Shown one piece after another: positions 16,479-24,803 of a stretch of 64,000 nt of DNA. The stretch is from assembly GCA_964623265.1 (NCBI GenBank), contig CAZUTK010000006.1, forward strand, positions 1-64,000, read 5' to 3'. The notes beneath the pieces were generated by a model. It was given only the letters and a program-made list of their open reading frames with translations, did no database searches and was not told the DNA's origin. Positions within the stretch are counted from its first letter, which is position 1. Every line of letters starts with the position of its first letter. This DNA comes from CAZUTK01 sp964623265. Lineage in GTDB: Bacteria > Electryoneota > B3-LCP. The position numbers and the translations under genes are program-made.

Positions 16479-17861
16479 ATGTCTGATGCGCGGATTGCTG
16501 CGCGATCCAAACTTCGCGTCGCCCTGATTTCCGTCGGGGCGGCGTTCTTTTTAACCGCCGCCAAAGCGGGAGTCGGCTGGTGGACGGGATCCCTCGCGCT
16601 GCTGTCTGAAGCAGCGCATTCCGGCTTGGATCTCTTCGCTTCCTTCATCACGGCGCTCTCCGTCCGAGTGGCGGACCGCCCTCCAGACCCCGATCATCAT
16701 TACGGACATGGCAAAGTCGAGAGCCTCTCTGCGCTCCTCGAAGCGATCCTGCTCGTCGCCACCTGCGTTTGGATCACCTGGCACGCCGTGATCAGACTGT
16801 CCGGCGAAGGCGTAAAGCCTTTCGTCAACGCATACAGTTTCGCCGTCATGTTCTTGGCGATCGGAATAGATCTGTACCGCTACAACGCCCTGATGCGCAC
16901 CGCCCGAAAATACCACTCGCAGGCGCTGGAAGCGGATGCGCTGCACTTCTATTCCGATTTGCTAAGCTCCAGTCTGGTGCTGGTGGGCTTGGCTCTGGTC
17001 GGCTTGGGATTCCATTTTGCGGACGCACTGGCGGCGCTGCTGGTGGCGGTCTGGGTGGGCATCCTGGCGATCCGCCTGGCGAAGAAGAACCTGGATATCT
17101 TGATTGACCGCGTCCCGTACGAATATGTGGAAAAAATCCGCCGCCTGGTCTTGAACTCGCCCGGTGTGCTGAAGCTCGAACAGCTTCGCCTGCGGCGCTC
17201 CGGGCCATCCCTTTTCGCCGATCTGCGCGTCGGGATGGACCGCACGCTGACCTTCGAAGGCACCCATCGAGTCGCCCGGGAATTGGAAGAGAAGCTGGCG
17301 CGGGAAATCCCCGGCTTGGATGCCGTCGTGCACACCGACCCGACCGTCTCGCCCGATGAAGCTCTGGACGGCGCCATTCTCAATTTCATCCGCACCCGCG
17401 GCTACCAGGCGCACCATATTCTGATTCATCAACAGGGGAATACCATTGCCGTGGATCTGCACCTCGAAGTGGACGGCGAGCTCACCGTCCGGCAGGCGCA
17501 CGACGCCGCCACCGACCTCGAAGCGGAAATCGCCCGGCACTTCCCCAGCGTCAATGTCGTTCGGATTCACATCGAAGAAAAAGGGAAAACCTGCCCGCCG
17601 GAAAGCCCGCCGCTGCGCGATAACCCCGAAATCGTCGAAAAAATCGAGACGATCTGCGCGGAAATCGTCGGACCGCAGCGCTGTCACGGAATCACCATCA
17701 CCCAAGACGGGGAAAATCTGTCGGCTTCTCTCCATTGCTTTTTCCCGAGCAATCTGACCATCGCAGAAGCTCACCGACAAGCGACTCACTTCGAAGAAGA
17801 ACTCCGCCGCCACCTGCCGATCCTGCACCGCGTCCAAATCCACGCCGAACCGATGACTTGA
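16479..17861 (+). CDS. Cation diffusion facilitator with three C-terminal dimerisation-like domains
   Basis: A proton-driven exporter of divalent metal ions (Zn, Fe, Mn or similar). Metal-site motifs are H47-x3-D51 in TM2 and H156-x3-D160 in TM5, plus the DHHYGHGK loop (72-79). Six membrane helices occupy about residues 12-195. The cytoplasmic tail is about 260 residues instead of the usual 90. It appears to hold three similar ferredoxin-like domains, each ending in a V-x-R/V-I/V-H-x-E/D motif (AVVHTDP, VVRIHIEEKG, RVQIHAEP). HxxxD at both sites would suit zinc, but metal choice cannot be read safely. No metal-responsive operator is visible. Confidence 0.88.
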   Translation: MSDARIAARSKLRVALISVGAAFFLTAAKAGVGWWTGSLALLSEAAHSGLDLFASFITALSVRVADRPPDPDHHYGHGKVESLSALLEAILLVATCVWITWHAVIRLSGEGVKPFVNAYSFAVMFLAIGIDLYRYNALMRTARKYHSQALEADALHFYSDLLSSSLVLVGLALVGLGFHFADALAALLVAVWVGILAIRLAKKNLDILIDRVPYEYVEKIRRLVLNSPGVLKLEQLRLRRSGPSLFADLRVGMDRTLTFEGTHRVARELEEKLAREIPGLDAVVHTDPTVSPDEALDGAILNFIRTRGYQAHHILIHQQGNTIAVDLHLEVDGELTVRQAHDAATDLEAEIARHFPSVNVVRIHIEEKGKTCPPESPPLRDNPEIVEKIETICAEIVGPQRCHGITITQDGENLSASLHCFFPSNLTIAEAHRQATHFEEELRRHLPILHRVQIHAEPMT

Positions 17862-17875
17862 TCCTGCCGCCCGCC

Positions 17876-19015
17876 ATGAACGAGTGCCGACTGAATCATC
17901 TTTTCTGGATCCCCCCCGCCTTGCTGTTGATCACCGCCGCCCTGACCAAAGCGCCCCACAGCCTCTCGTTTCTGTATGAACTGGCGAACTACGGCTTCCG
18001 CTTCTCCGATTCGCTAAATCTGACCATCGCCCTCTGCCTCCCCGCTCTGGAGGCGTTACTGGGAATCACGCTGCTTTTCAAAAAATCTCCGGCGGCGGCA
18101 CTGGGATCTTTTGCGCTTTTGCTCCTCTTCACGGCTGGGATCGTCCTCGCGTTGCCGACAGGCTATCTGCAGCGCTGCGGTTGCTTCGGGTCGGAGATTA
18201 TGGATCCGACGACGGCGATCGTGAAAAACACCGCGGCTCTCCTCCTGCTGATTTTCGGGTTTATACCGATGAGACGCCGCCTCGGCGGAAACAACGTCTG
18301 GGGTTCCTTCGGGGTAGCGGCGGGTTCTGCCTGGAGCGGCGGGACCATCCTGCCGGTCTATCTCGCAGCGGCAATCCTATCGGCGCGATTCGGGAAACAC
18401 CAACTCCAGGCATACGCTATCGGGCTTCTTCTGGGTCTCGCGCTGCACCTCGCCGGCTTCCCTTCCCTCGCCGCCATCGCCGCGGCAAGCGCCCTCTTTC
18501 TCTTCCAAGTCAAACCGGCGCAAATTTCGATGACCGGACTCGCGCTGATCGGTTTCAGCCTCCTCGCGGTATCGGGATTTTCGCTTCTGGCGCCTCCGGA
18601 ACCGCAGCCGATAACCCGCAGTCTGCGAATCGGAGAAGCCGTCCCGGTTTTGCTGTTGAATCAGGAAAAACAAGGTGAAGACGAAGAGGGCGGATCGCTT
18701 TTCCTGTTCCTGAGTCCGGATTGCGACGAGTGTCGGGATTGGCTGCCGACGGCGAAGCAGCTCGCCTGGAACGCGAATATGCCGCCGCTCACCGGCATCA
18801 TTCCCGCAGGCCTCCAATCCTCGGAAGAATTCCAAATCCGAGAAAATCTCACCTTTCCGATACTTTCTATGCCGGCGGCGGAATTCCATCGCGCCGCAGG
18901 GAGACCACCCCTTTTGGTACTCGCACAATCCGGAAAAATCGCGCACATCTTCCCCGAAGGGAATATCCCGACGGTAGATGCCATTGAAAGGGTTCTGCAC
19001 CATGCGAATCCCTAA
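17876..19015 (+). CDS. MauE/DoxX-like membrane protein fused to thioredoxin-like domain
   Basis: The N-terminal half (about 1-130) has four membrane helices and the RCGCFG motif (Cys101, Cys103) of the MauE family, proteins that support disulfide formation in periplasmic partners. A second hydrophobic region (about 155-240) follows. The C-terminal part (about 250-379) is a thioredoxin/redoxin-like domain with a CxxC pair (Cys283, Cys286 in SPDCDEC) and a late PLLVLAQSGKI strand. It probably moves reducing or oxidising equivalents across the membrane. The start is ATG 17876, 14 nt after the CDF stop. The 3' end overlaps the tetraheme lipoprotein by 14 nt, and c-type cytochromes need thiol chemistry for heme attachment, so the link may be functional. 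Confidence 0.78.
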   Translation: MNECRLNHLFWIPPALLLITAALTKAPHSLSFLYELANYGFRFSDSLNLTIALCLPALEALLGITLLFKKSPAAALGSFALLLLFTAGIVLALPTGYLQRCGCFGSEIMDPTTAIVKNTAALLLLIFGFIPMRRRLGGNNVWGSFGVAAGSAWSGGTILPVYLAAAILSARFGKHQLQAYAIGLLLGLALHLAGFPSLAAIAAASALFLFQVKPAQISMTGLALIGFSLLAVSGFSLLAPPEPQPITRSLRIGEAVPVLLLNQEKQGEDEEGGSLFLFLSPDCDECRDWLPTAKQLAWNANMPPLTGIIPAGLQSSEEFQIRENLTFPILSMPAAEFHRAAGRPPLLVLAQSGKIAHIFPEGNIPTVDAIERVLHHANP

Positions 19016-20375
19016 AATCCTGTCGGCGATCGGTTTGCTGGTGGTTCTGTTTGCCGGCTGCGGGGAGTCTGGGAATCAATCCACGGTCATCTGGGTGACG
19101 GGCGCGTTGCGGGGCGACTGGCAGCCGCATGGAGAGTACGGAGAACCCCCGTTTGGCGGCTTGTCCCGAATCGCTCGAGCGCTGGAAATCCATCGCAAAG
19201 ATCCGGATATTCTGGTGGATCTGGGACGCTTCCGTTATCCAGAAGGCATCTCAGGAAACACGCGGCGCTGGAGAATCCGCGGCAACAACTTCTTGAAAGC
19301 CATGGTGCGGATGAAATACACCGCCGTGAATGTCAGCTCCCGCGACGGCGAACCTTTTATGGATGATTTAATTTCCCGAGCGCGCGATTACGATTTCCCC
19401 CTGATCAGCGCGAACCTCGCGGGACAGAATCTCGCCCTCCCCCCCGAAATCACCGTACCCCACCCCGCGGGGGATCTTCGTTTCCAGGGGCTGACGGAAT
19501 TCCTCCCAGAGACGGATGCCGCGGACAGCCTGACCGCAAGAATCGCGGATTCGTCCGACGTCAGCATCTTCACGATCCTGCTCACAGACGCGTCGGAAGC
19601 GGCGATACAGACCTATCTGCGCCATCATCCGGAAGTCAACCTCGTGCTCTGGTTGAATGAAGGCGCTCCGAAAGTCCGCTGGCTGGAACACCGGCTGGCG
19701 CTGGGGATGGGAGATGAAGGGCAATGTTTGGGAAGGATCGAAATCAACGATCGGCAGGGGCGGTTCACTCTCGCTTCCTGCGATTTTTCCGGGTGGCTGG
19801 ATGGAAAACCCTGGCGCCATCATCCGGCGCGGGAAAAACTCCTGAACCGGCTCCATTTTCGCAGATCAAAGCCGGCGCTTACCGCCGCGCTCTGGGCGGT
19901 TCCGGAAACGCTCTCCCCGCAGAAAGAAACCGAAAATCAGCATCGGCAAATGCAGGAAGAATTAGCGCGCAGCGGTGAATTGGAAGACCTTCACCGCCGA
20001 ACCCCCACGGATTTTGCCGGAGCCGCGCGCTGCCTGGATTGTCATCTGCTGGATCACCCCTACGATTTGGCGCGGGGGCACCTCACCAGGATGGAAGCTG
20101 TGCGGCAATATCCGGTGTACGAACGCTGTCTGCCCTGCCACGCCACCGGCTTCGACGATCCCGCCGGATTCCTGCAACCTTGGGAACGCCCCGACCTGCT
20201 GACCGTAACCTGCGAAGCATGCCACGGCGGCGCGTATGCGCATGCTCTGGAAGGAAAACCGCCCTTACCAGCCCGCCGGCCTGCCGCTGAAATCTGCCGG
20301 AAATGCCATGCCGCTGGAGTCCCCTTCGGGCATAAAACACCCGATCCTCTGGACGCCGATATCACACCTCCTTGA
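19002..20375 (+). CDS. Tetraheme c-type cytochrome lipoprotein with UshA-like domain
   Basis: The start is ATG 19002. The signal peptide ends in a lipobox LFAGC (Cys20), so it is a lipoprotein. Residues about 28-290 resemble the metallophosphatase domain of UshA-like 5'-nucleotidases (PPFGGLSRIARALEIHRKD, then DILVDLGRF). The usual DxH metal motif at its start is not present (VTGALRGDWQP), so that domain is probably not catalytic. The C-terminal 115 residues hold four heme-binding CxxCH motifs: CLDCH (344), CLPCH (376), CEACH (404) and CRKCH (432), a cytochrome c554-like arrangement. It likely carries electrons on the periplasmic face. Its 3' end overlaps convergent dapL by 14 nt. Confidence 0.85.
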   Translation: MRIPKILSAIGLLVVLFAGCGESGNQSTVIWVTGALRGDWQPHGEYGEPPFGGLSRIARALEIHRKDPDILVDLGRFRYPEGISGNTRRWRIRGNNFLKAMVRMKYTAVNVSSRDGEPFMDDLISRARDYDFPLISANLAGQNLALPPEITVPHPAGDLRFQGLTEFLPETDAADSLTARIADSSDVSIFTILLTDASEAAIQTYLRHHPEVNLVLWLNEGAPKVRWLEHRLALGMGDEGQCLGRIEINDRQGRFTLASCDFSGWLDGKPWRHHPAREKLLNRLHFRRSKPALTAALWAVPETLSPQKETENQHRQMQEELARSGELEDLHRRTPTDFAGAARCLDCHLLDHPYDLARGHLTRMEAVRQYPVYERCLPCHATGFDDPAGFLQPWERPDLLTVTCEACHGGAYAHALEGKPPLPARRPAAEICRKCHAAGVPFGHKTPDPLDADITPP

Positions 20376-21504
20376 GCCTCTCCATGGCTTCTTCCAGGCG
20401 ATTGTAGGGCTGGGACAACGCCAGACGCACGTATCCTTTTCCCGCCGGTCCGAATCCACGCCCAGGCGTCAGAATCACGCCGCGCTGCAGCGCCCGTTGG
20501 ACGACATCCAGTTCGTCTTCGCCCACTTTCGCCCACACATAGAAGGTCGCCTGCGAATGCAGCACGTCCCAGCCGACGACGCTCAGCTTTTCCTCGACAA
20601 GCGTCCGCCGGCGTTGATATTCCGCCAGATTGCAGACGATTTCCCGCGGCGGGCGCGCGCCTTCGTAATGCCCCAGCGCTTCTGCGGCGGCGCGCTGAAT
20701 GAACGTCGGCGCACCCGAATCCAGCTGCGCTTTCAACTCCGCCAATCCGCGAATCAATTCAGCCGACCCCACCGCAAACCCGATGCGGAAACCGGTGGCG
20801 TTCAGCATCTTGGAAAGAGAGTGAAACTCGATCCCCTTGCGGGTGAACTGCATCAATGAAGGGGATTGATACCCCCCGAAGGTCATCTCGCTGTACGCCG
20901 CATCGTGAGCCATCACGATTTCGGGGTGAGATTCAGCGAAATCCGCCGCGGCTTTAAAAAAGGAATCCGGCGCCGTGGCTCCGGTGGGATTGTTGGGGTA
21001 ATTGATAAACGCCAGTCGGCACCCCCGCGCCTCGTTCAAGTCGGGGAGAAAGCCGCGTTCGGGGTCGAGCGGCATTCGCACGGGCTGCGCATCGTTTAAG
21101 ATGGCGCAAGCCTGCGCATAGACCGGATACGCCGGATCCGGCACCGCCACGCGGTCGCCTGGGTTGACGATGACCCGCGAAAAATTCGCCAGTCCTTCCT
21201 TCGCTCCAATCAGCACGCAGATTTCTTCCTCTGGGTCCAATTCCACGCCGAACCGGCCCAGGAACCAGCGCGCGATGGCATGACGTACTCCGTCATCCCC
21301 CCGGCTGGTGGGATAGAGATGCGCGTCCGGATCCTGCAGATGCCGTCGCACGGCATTCACGAAAAATTCCGGCGACGGAAGATCGGGATCTCCAATGCCC
21401 AGATGAATGATATCCTTCCCCTGCGCCTTCAATTCCGCCGCCTTGCGCTCCAGACCCGCGAAGAGATACGGCGGCAGATTGAGAAAACGTTCCGCAAATC
21501 GCAT
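20362..21504 (-). CDS. dapL: LL-diaminopimelate aminotransferase-type enzyme (class I/II PLP)
   Basis: A PLP aminotransferase of 380 residues. The start MRFAERFLNLPPYLFAGLERK with HLGIGDPDLPSPEFF is the DapL signature; the enzyme turns tetrahydrodipicolinate into LL-diaminopimelate for lysine and peptidoglycan. The PLP lysine is in SKMLNATGFRIGF, with the phosphate-binding Arg in the same motif, and NYPNNPTGATAP is the conserved Asn-Pro-x-Gly loop. The ATG at 21504 has AAAGAGGATG upstream on the minus strand. It follows mntP by 17 nt, so both share the mntP promoter. Other class I aminotransferases are the alternative, but the N-terminus favours DapL. Confidence 0.85.
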   Translation of the reverse strand: MRFAERFLNLPPYLFAGLERKAAELKAQGKDIIHLGIGDPDLPSPEFFVNAVRRHLQDPDAHLYPTSRGDDGVRHAIARWFLGRFGVELDPEEEICVLIGAKEGLANFSRVIVNPGDRVAVPDPAYPVYAQACAILNDAQPVRMPLDPERGFLPDLNEARGCRLAFINYPNNPTGATAPDSFFKAAADFAESHPEIVMAHDAAYSEMTFGGYQSPSLMQFTRKGIEFHSLSKMLNATGFRIGFAVGSAELIRGLAELKAQLDSGAPTFIQRAAAEALGHYEGARPPREIVCNLAEYQRRRTLVEEKLSVVGWDVLHSQATFYVWAKVGEDELDVVQRALQRGVILTPGRGFGPAGKGYVRLALSQPYNRLEEAMERLKEV

Positions 21505-21521
21505 AGATCATCCTCTTTCGT

Positions 21522-22061
21522 TCAGACGACAAACCACACCGCCATCCCCATCAGCAGAATCCCGCCCCCGAATTCCGCCCAGCGCCCCAGACCCCGCGCC
21601 GCGCCGGCTCCGACGAACATCCCCGTCATAGTCATCAGCCCAGCCGTCAAACCGATCACCAGACAAGCGATGAAAATATTCAGACCTAAGAGACCCAGAC
21701 TGAACCCCACCACCATCGCATCCACGGACGTCGAAATCGAGAGGAGCACCAGCGTCCAGCCGCGCGTGGGATCTCTGCGGACTTCATCGGATCTGCGAAT
21801 CAGCGCCTGTTTCGCCATCCGAAAGCCGATGACGCCGAGGCTTAAGGCTGCGACCCAAGCCGCCGCAGTGCCCAAGATCGTCGCCGCGTATTGACCCAAC
21901 ACCAACCCGATCAGCGGCATCAAAAACTGAAACAGCGCAAAGTGAAAGCTGAGACGGAAAAGGCGCCGGACGGAAATCCCTTGCGCACCGACGCCGATGG
22001 CGACGGAAAAAGCATCGCAGCCCAACGCCACCGCAATCATCATAAGTTGAAAGGTAGCCAT
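21522..22061 (-). CDS. mntP: Manganese efflux pump MntP, probably leaderless
   Basis: A six-helix membrane exporter of Mn(II). The two internally repeated motifs with essential Asp residues are present: GCDAFSVAIGVG near residue 13 and STSVDAMVVGFSLG near residue 110. The start is placed at ATG 22061 (MATFQLMM). Another ATG two codons upstream (22067) and a longer open frame exist, but the -10 box TATATT at 22068-22073 abuts 22067. The predicted transcript starts exactly at 22061, so the mRNA would have no leader and therefore no Mn riboswitch of the yybP-ykoY type. It is divergent from metVF. Confidence 0.88.
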   Translation of the reverse strand: MATFQLMMIAVALGCDAFSVAIGVGAQGISVRRLFRLSFHFALFQFLMPLIGLVLGQYAATILGTAAAWVAALSLGVIGFRMAKQALIRRSDEVRRDPTRGWTLVLLSISTSVDAMVVGFSLGLLGLNIFIACLVIGLTAGLMTMTGMFVGAGAARGLGRWAEFGGGILLMGMAVWFVV

Positions 22062-22067
22062 TTTCAT

Positions 22068-22096
22068 AATATACGATTTCACCGAAAACAGATCAA
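22068..22096 (-). promoter_or_regulatory. Leaderless promoter of mntP-dapL
   Basis: On the minus strand, -35 TTGATC (22091-22096) and -10 TATATT (22068-22073) have a 17-bp spacer. Seven bases downstream of the -10 is the A of ATG 22061. Confidence 0.7.
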
Positions 22097-22148
22097 GTTG
22101 ACTTCTATGATTTTCCGATGGGATACGCAACATTTCCGCATCCCATCC

Positions 22149-22177
22149 TTGACAGTCCCTGCTTTTTGTGTTAACTT
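22149..22177 (+). promoter_or_regulatory. Promoter of the metVF gene
   Basis: The -35 is TTGACA (22149-22154) and the -10 is TAACTT (22172-22177), with a 17-bp spacer. The leader is about 55 nt to the GTG at 22239. It is divergent from the mntP promoter, with 52 bp between the two -35 boxes. Confidence 0.7.
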
Positions 22178-22238
22178 ATGCTCTGTTTCTATCCTGCCGG
22201 GGATCCCGATTACCGCTTGAATTAAAGTCGAGGATCGC

Positions 22239-23879
22239 GTGATCGTCACCGAAAAGAAACCGCTCTCGGAACTGCTGCAGGCGCTGAACGGACTCTCGAA
22301 GATCTACCTGATCGGCTGCGCCGACTGCGCCGCTTTGGCTCAGACCGGCGGCGAAAAAGAATTGGAGACGCTCAGCATCAAATTGGCGCAGAACAACAAG
22401 CAGATCATCGGAACCCTGCTTTCCGAAGGTCCCTGTCACAATCTGCGCATCAAGCAGGAACTGCGCGGAGTGCAGGAAGAAGTCTCCCGCGCCGACGCCC
22501 TGGTGGTGCTCGCCTGCGGCGCCGGCGTCCAGGCGGTCGCCGATCTGACGCTTCAGCCGGTCTTCCCGGGTTTAAACTCGCTCTTTCTGGGCAACGTCAA
22601 ACGCTACGGCTGGTTCGAAGAACGTTGTTCCACCTGCGGCGAGTGCATTCTGGCGGACACCGGCGGTATCTGTCCGGTCACCCGCTGCGCCAAAGCCCTG
22701 GTAAACGGTCCCTGCGGCGGATCCCGAGATGGCAAATGCGAAGTGGGCGGCGACCGCGAGTGCGTCTGGGCGCTGATCTTCGAACGCCTCAAGGCGCAGG
22801 GACGGCTGCACCTCCTCGACAAATACCAGCCGATGAAGGATTTCGAGCGCTCTATCAAACCCGGCATCGTGGATCTGCGCAACGAAAATCAGGACGCCCG
22901 TTCCGAACGTCTGGCGTCCATCGCCGTCGAGCGCGAAGCGAGATACGCGCATCACGAATTCGGCAACCGCAACTGGGAAATCAAACTGCAGGACGTCAAA
23001 CCCCATTCCCTGACGCGTCTGCAACGCGCTCTGGAAGCGGGACAGTTCGTGCAAAGCGTAGAGCTCGTTCCGCCCAAGGGAGTGGATGTGGCAGCCGTTA
23101 TGGAACAAGCCCGCTCCATCCGGGACTACGTCATCGCCGTCAACGTCAACGAAAATCCCGCGTCCGTCATGCGATTGAACTCCCTTTCACTGTCTCACCT
23201 GCTGGCGCAAGAGGGGATCGAACCCATCTTCCACATCACCACGCGCGAACGCAACCGTCTTGCGTTGCAGAGCGAATTGCTGGGGGCGTATGTGCTGGGC
23301 ATCCGCAATGTCCTCGTCCTGACCGGCGACCATCAGTCTATGGGCGACCACAAGGAAGCCAAACCTGTGTACGACCTGGATTCCGTCCAGCTCCTGCGGC
23401 TGTGCACCGAAATGATGGGCGGGAAAGACTACAACGGCCACGACCTCGACGGCAAACCGGAATTCTACCTCGGCGCCGTCGTCAACCCGGGTTCCGATCT
23501 GCCCGAACTGCAGATCCTGAAGATGAAGAAAAAGGCGCTGGCGGGAGCCCGCTATTTCTTAACTCAGGCGGTGTACGACCTGAACGTTCTGGCGCAATTT
23601 ATGGAACAGATCAGAGAAATCGAAGCCTACGTCATCGCCGGAATCATCCCGCTGAAGTCCGCGAAAATGGCGCGATTTATGAACCAGAACATCCCCGGAA
23701 TCAAAGTGCCGGATCATCTGATCGAGAAGATGGAAAAAACAGCGGATCGCACGGCGGAATCCATCGCCATCGCCCGCGATCTGGTGAACGGCTGCCGGGA
23801 TCTCTGCCATGGCGCTCATATTATGCCCATCGGCTGGTATCACATCGTCCCCCGTATCTTTGACCCTGTGCCGAATTGA
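22239..23879 (+). CDS. Fused MetV-MetF methylenetetrahydrofolate reductase
   Basis: Residues 1-200 match MetV, the zinc/iron-sulfur partner subunit of acetogen-type methylene-THF reductase. It is Cys-rich with Cys130, 133, 136, 145, 150, 159 and 167 (motifs CSTCGEC, GICPVTRC and NGPCGG). Residues about 250-540 are the MetF TIM barrel (VELVPPKG, HITTRERNR and VLVLTGDHQ). The enzyme reduces 5,10-methylene-THF to 5-methyl-THF, feeding methionine synthesis or the methyl branch of the Wood-Ljungdahl pathway. In acetogens metV and metF are separate genes; here they are one 546-residue chain. The start is GTG 22239 with GAGGATC upstream. The stop TGA overlaps the TTG start of the next gene. Confidence 0.9.
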   Translation: MIVTEKKPLSELLQALNGLSKIYLIGCADCAALAQTGGEKELETLSIKLAQNNKQIIGTLLSEGPCHNLRIKQELRGVQEEVSRADALVVLACGAGVQAVADLTLQPVFPGLNSLFLGNVKRYGWFEERCSTCGECILADTGGICPVTRCAKALVNGPCGGSRDGKCEVGGDRECVWALIFERLKAQGRLHLLDKYQPMKDFERSIKPGIVDLRNENQDARSERLASIAVEREARYAHHEFGNRNWEIKLQDVKPHSLTRLQRALEAGQFVQSVELVPPKGVDVAAVMEQARSIRDYVIAVNVNENPASVMRLNSLSLSHLLAQEGIEPIFHITTRERNRLALQSELLGAYVLGIRNVLVLTGDHQSMGDHKEAKPVYDLDSVQLLRLCTEMMGGKDYNGHDLDGKPEFYLGAVVNPGSDLPELQILKMKKKALAGARYFLTQAVYDLNVLAQFMEQIREIEAYVIAGIIPLKSAKMARFMNQNIPGIKVPDHLIEKMEKTADRTAESIAIARDLVNGCRDLCHGAHIMPIGWYHIVPRIFDPVPN

Positions 23880-24673
23880 CGAACTTCCCCGAACAGAGCA
23901 ACTTCTGCGTGCAAGCGGATCACCTCACCTTCACCTATCCCGGCGGCGAAGAACCCGTCTTGAAAGACCTCTCGTTTCAAATCCCTTCAAGACAGTTCGT
24001 CGCCCTGCTGGGCGCCAACGGCTGCGGAAAATCCACGCTGGCGAAGCTCCTCGCCGGTCTGCTCACCCCGGACTCTGGAACCCTGAAAGTCCTGGATTAT
24101 GACTCTTCCCAACCGTCGTCCATCCACTCCATTCGCGGCAGAGTCGGCATCGTATTCCAATCTCCCGACGAGCAAATGGTAGCGACAACGGTGGAAAGAG
24201 AAATCGCTTTCGGAATGGAGAACTTAGGCGTAAAACCGACGCAAATCCGCCTTCGCCTGGAGGAACTCTTGCAGCGTTTCGGCTTGACTCCCTACGCTAA
24301 AAGGTCGCCGTTTCTCCTCTCCGGCGGTGAGAAACAGCGCCTGGCTGTGGCTTCCATCCTGGCAATGCAGCCTCAGTTCCTGATCCTGGACGAAGTAACC
24401 TCCCTGCTTGACCCGGCGGGGCGGAGATCCATCCAAGAAATGTTTCAGGAGATCCGGCGGGATTGCACCCTGCTCCTGATCACTCAATTCCCCGCTGAGG
24501 CTTCGTCGGCGGACCGCCTCTGGATTATGGATCGCGGTATGATCATCGCGGATGGTCCTCCGGGTGAGATTTTCCGCAAAGCGGCTTCCAAAAGCATCGC
24601 CGGCGTCGGCGTTCCCCCGATCTTCGAGCTCCTGAACGCCGCGGAAAACCCCTCCTCCGATACTTTTCAATGA
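23876..24673 (+). CDS. ECF-type ABC transporter ATPase
   Basis: An ABC ATPase of the cobalt/vitamin energy-coupling-factor family (EcfA/CbiO). It has Walker A GANGCGKST, the Q-loop segment VFQSPDEQMVATTVEREIAFG (typical of EcfA), signature LSGGEKQRLA and Walker B/D-loop ILDEVTSLLDP. Length (265) is normal. The start is TTG 23876 overlapping the previous TGA (sequence TTGA). No EcfT membrane protein, second ATPase or substrate-binding S component lies nearby, so its partners must be elsewhere and the substrate is unknown. It is co-transcribed with metVF. Confidence 0.88.
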   Translation: MTNFPEQSNFCVQADHLTFTYPGGEEPVLKDLSFQIPSRQFVALLGANGCGKSTLAKLLAGLLTPDSGTLKVLDYDSSQPSSIHSIRGRVGIVFQSPDEQMVATTVEREIAFGMENLGVKPTQIRLRLEELLQRFGLTPYAKRSPFLLSGGEKQRLAVASILAMQPQFLILDEVTSLLDPAGRRSIQEMFQEIRRDCTLLLITQFPAEASSADRLWIMDRGMIIADGPPGEIFRKAASKSIAGVGVPPIFELLNAAENPSSDTFQ

Positions 24674-24718
24674 GCCGATTTCCGGCTTAAAAGCTCAATG
24701 CTCTTCGCAAAAAACCTT

Positions 24719-24747
24719 TTGACTCTATCGCCGGAAATGACTATATT
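24719..24747 (+). promoter_or_regulatory. Promoter of ubiA-maf-rodZ-ispG unit
   Basis: The -35 is TTGACT (24719-24724) and the -10 is TATATT (24742-24747), with a 17-bp spacer. The leader is about 50 nt to the ATG at 24804. Confidence 0.72.
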
Positions 24748-24803
24748 CCATCGCAAGCACGCTGGATTAGCGACCGGTGGTTCAATGCATTACGGAATCC
24801 ACA

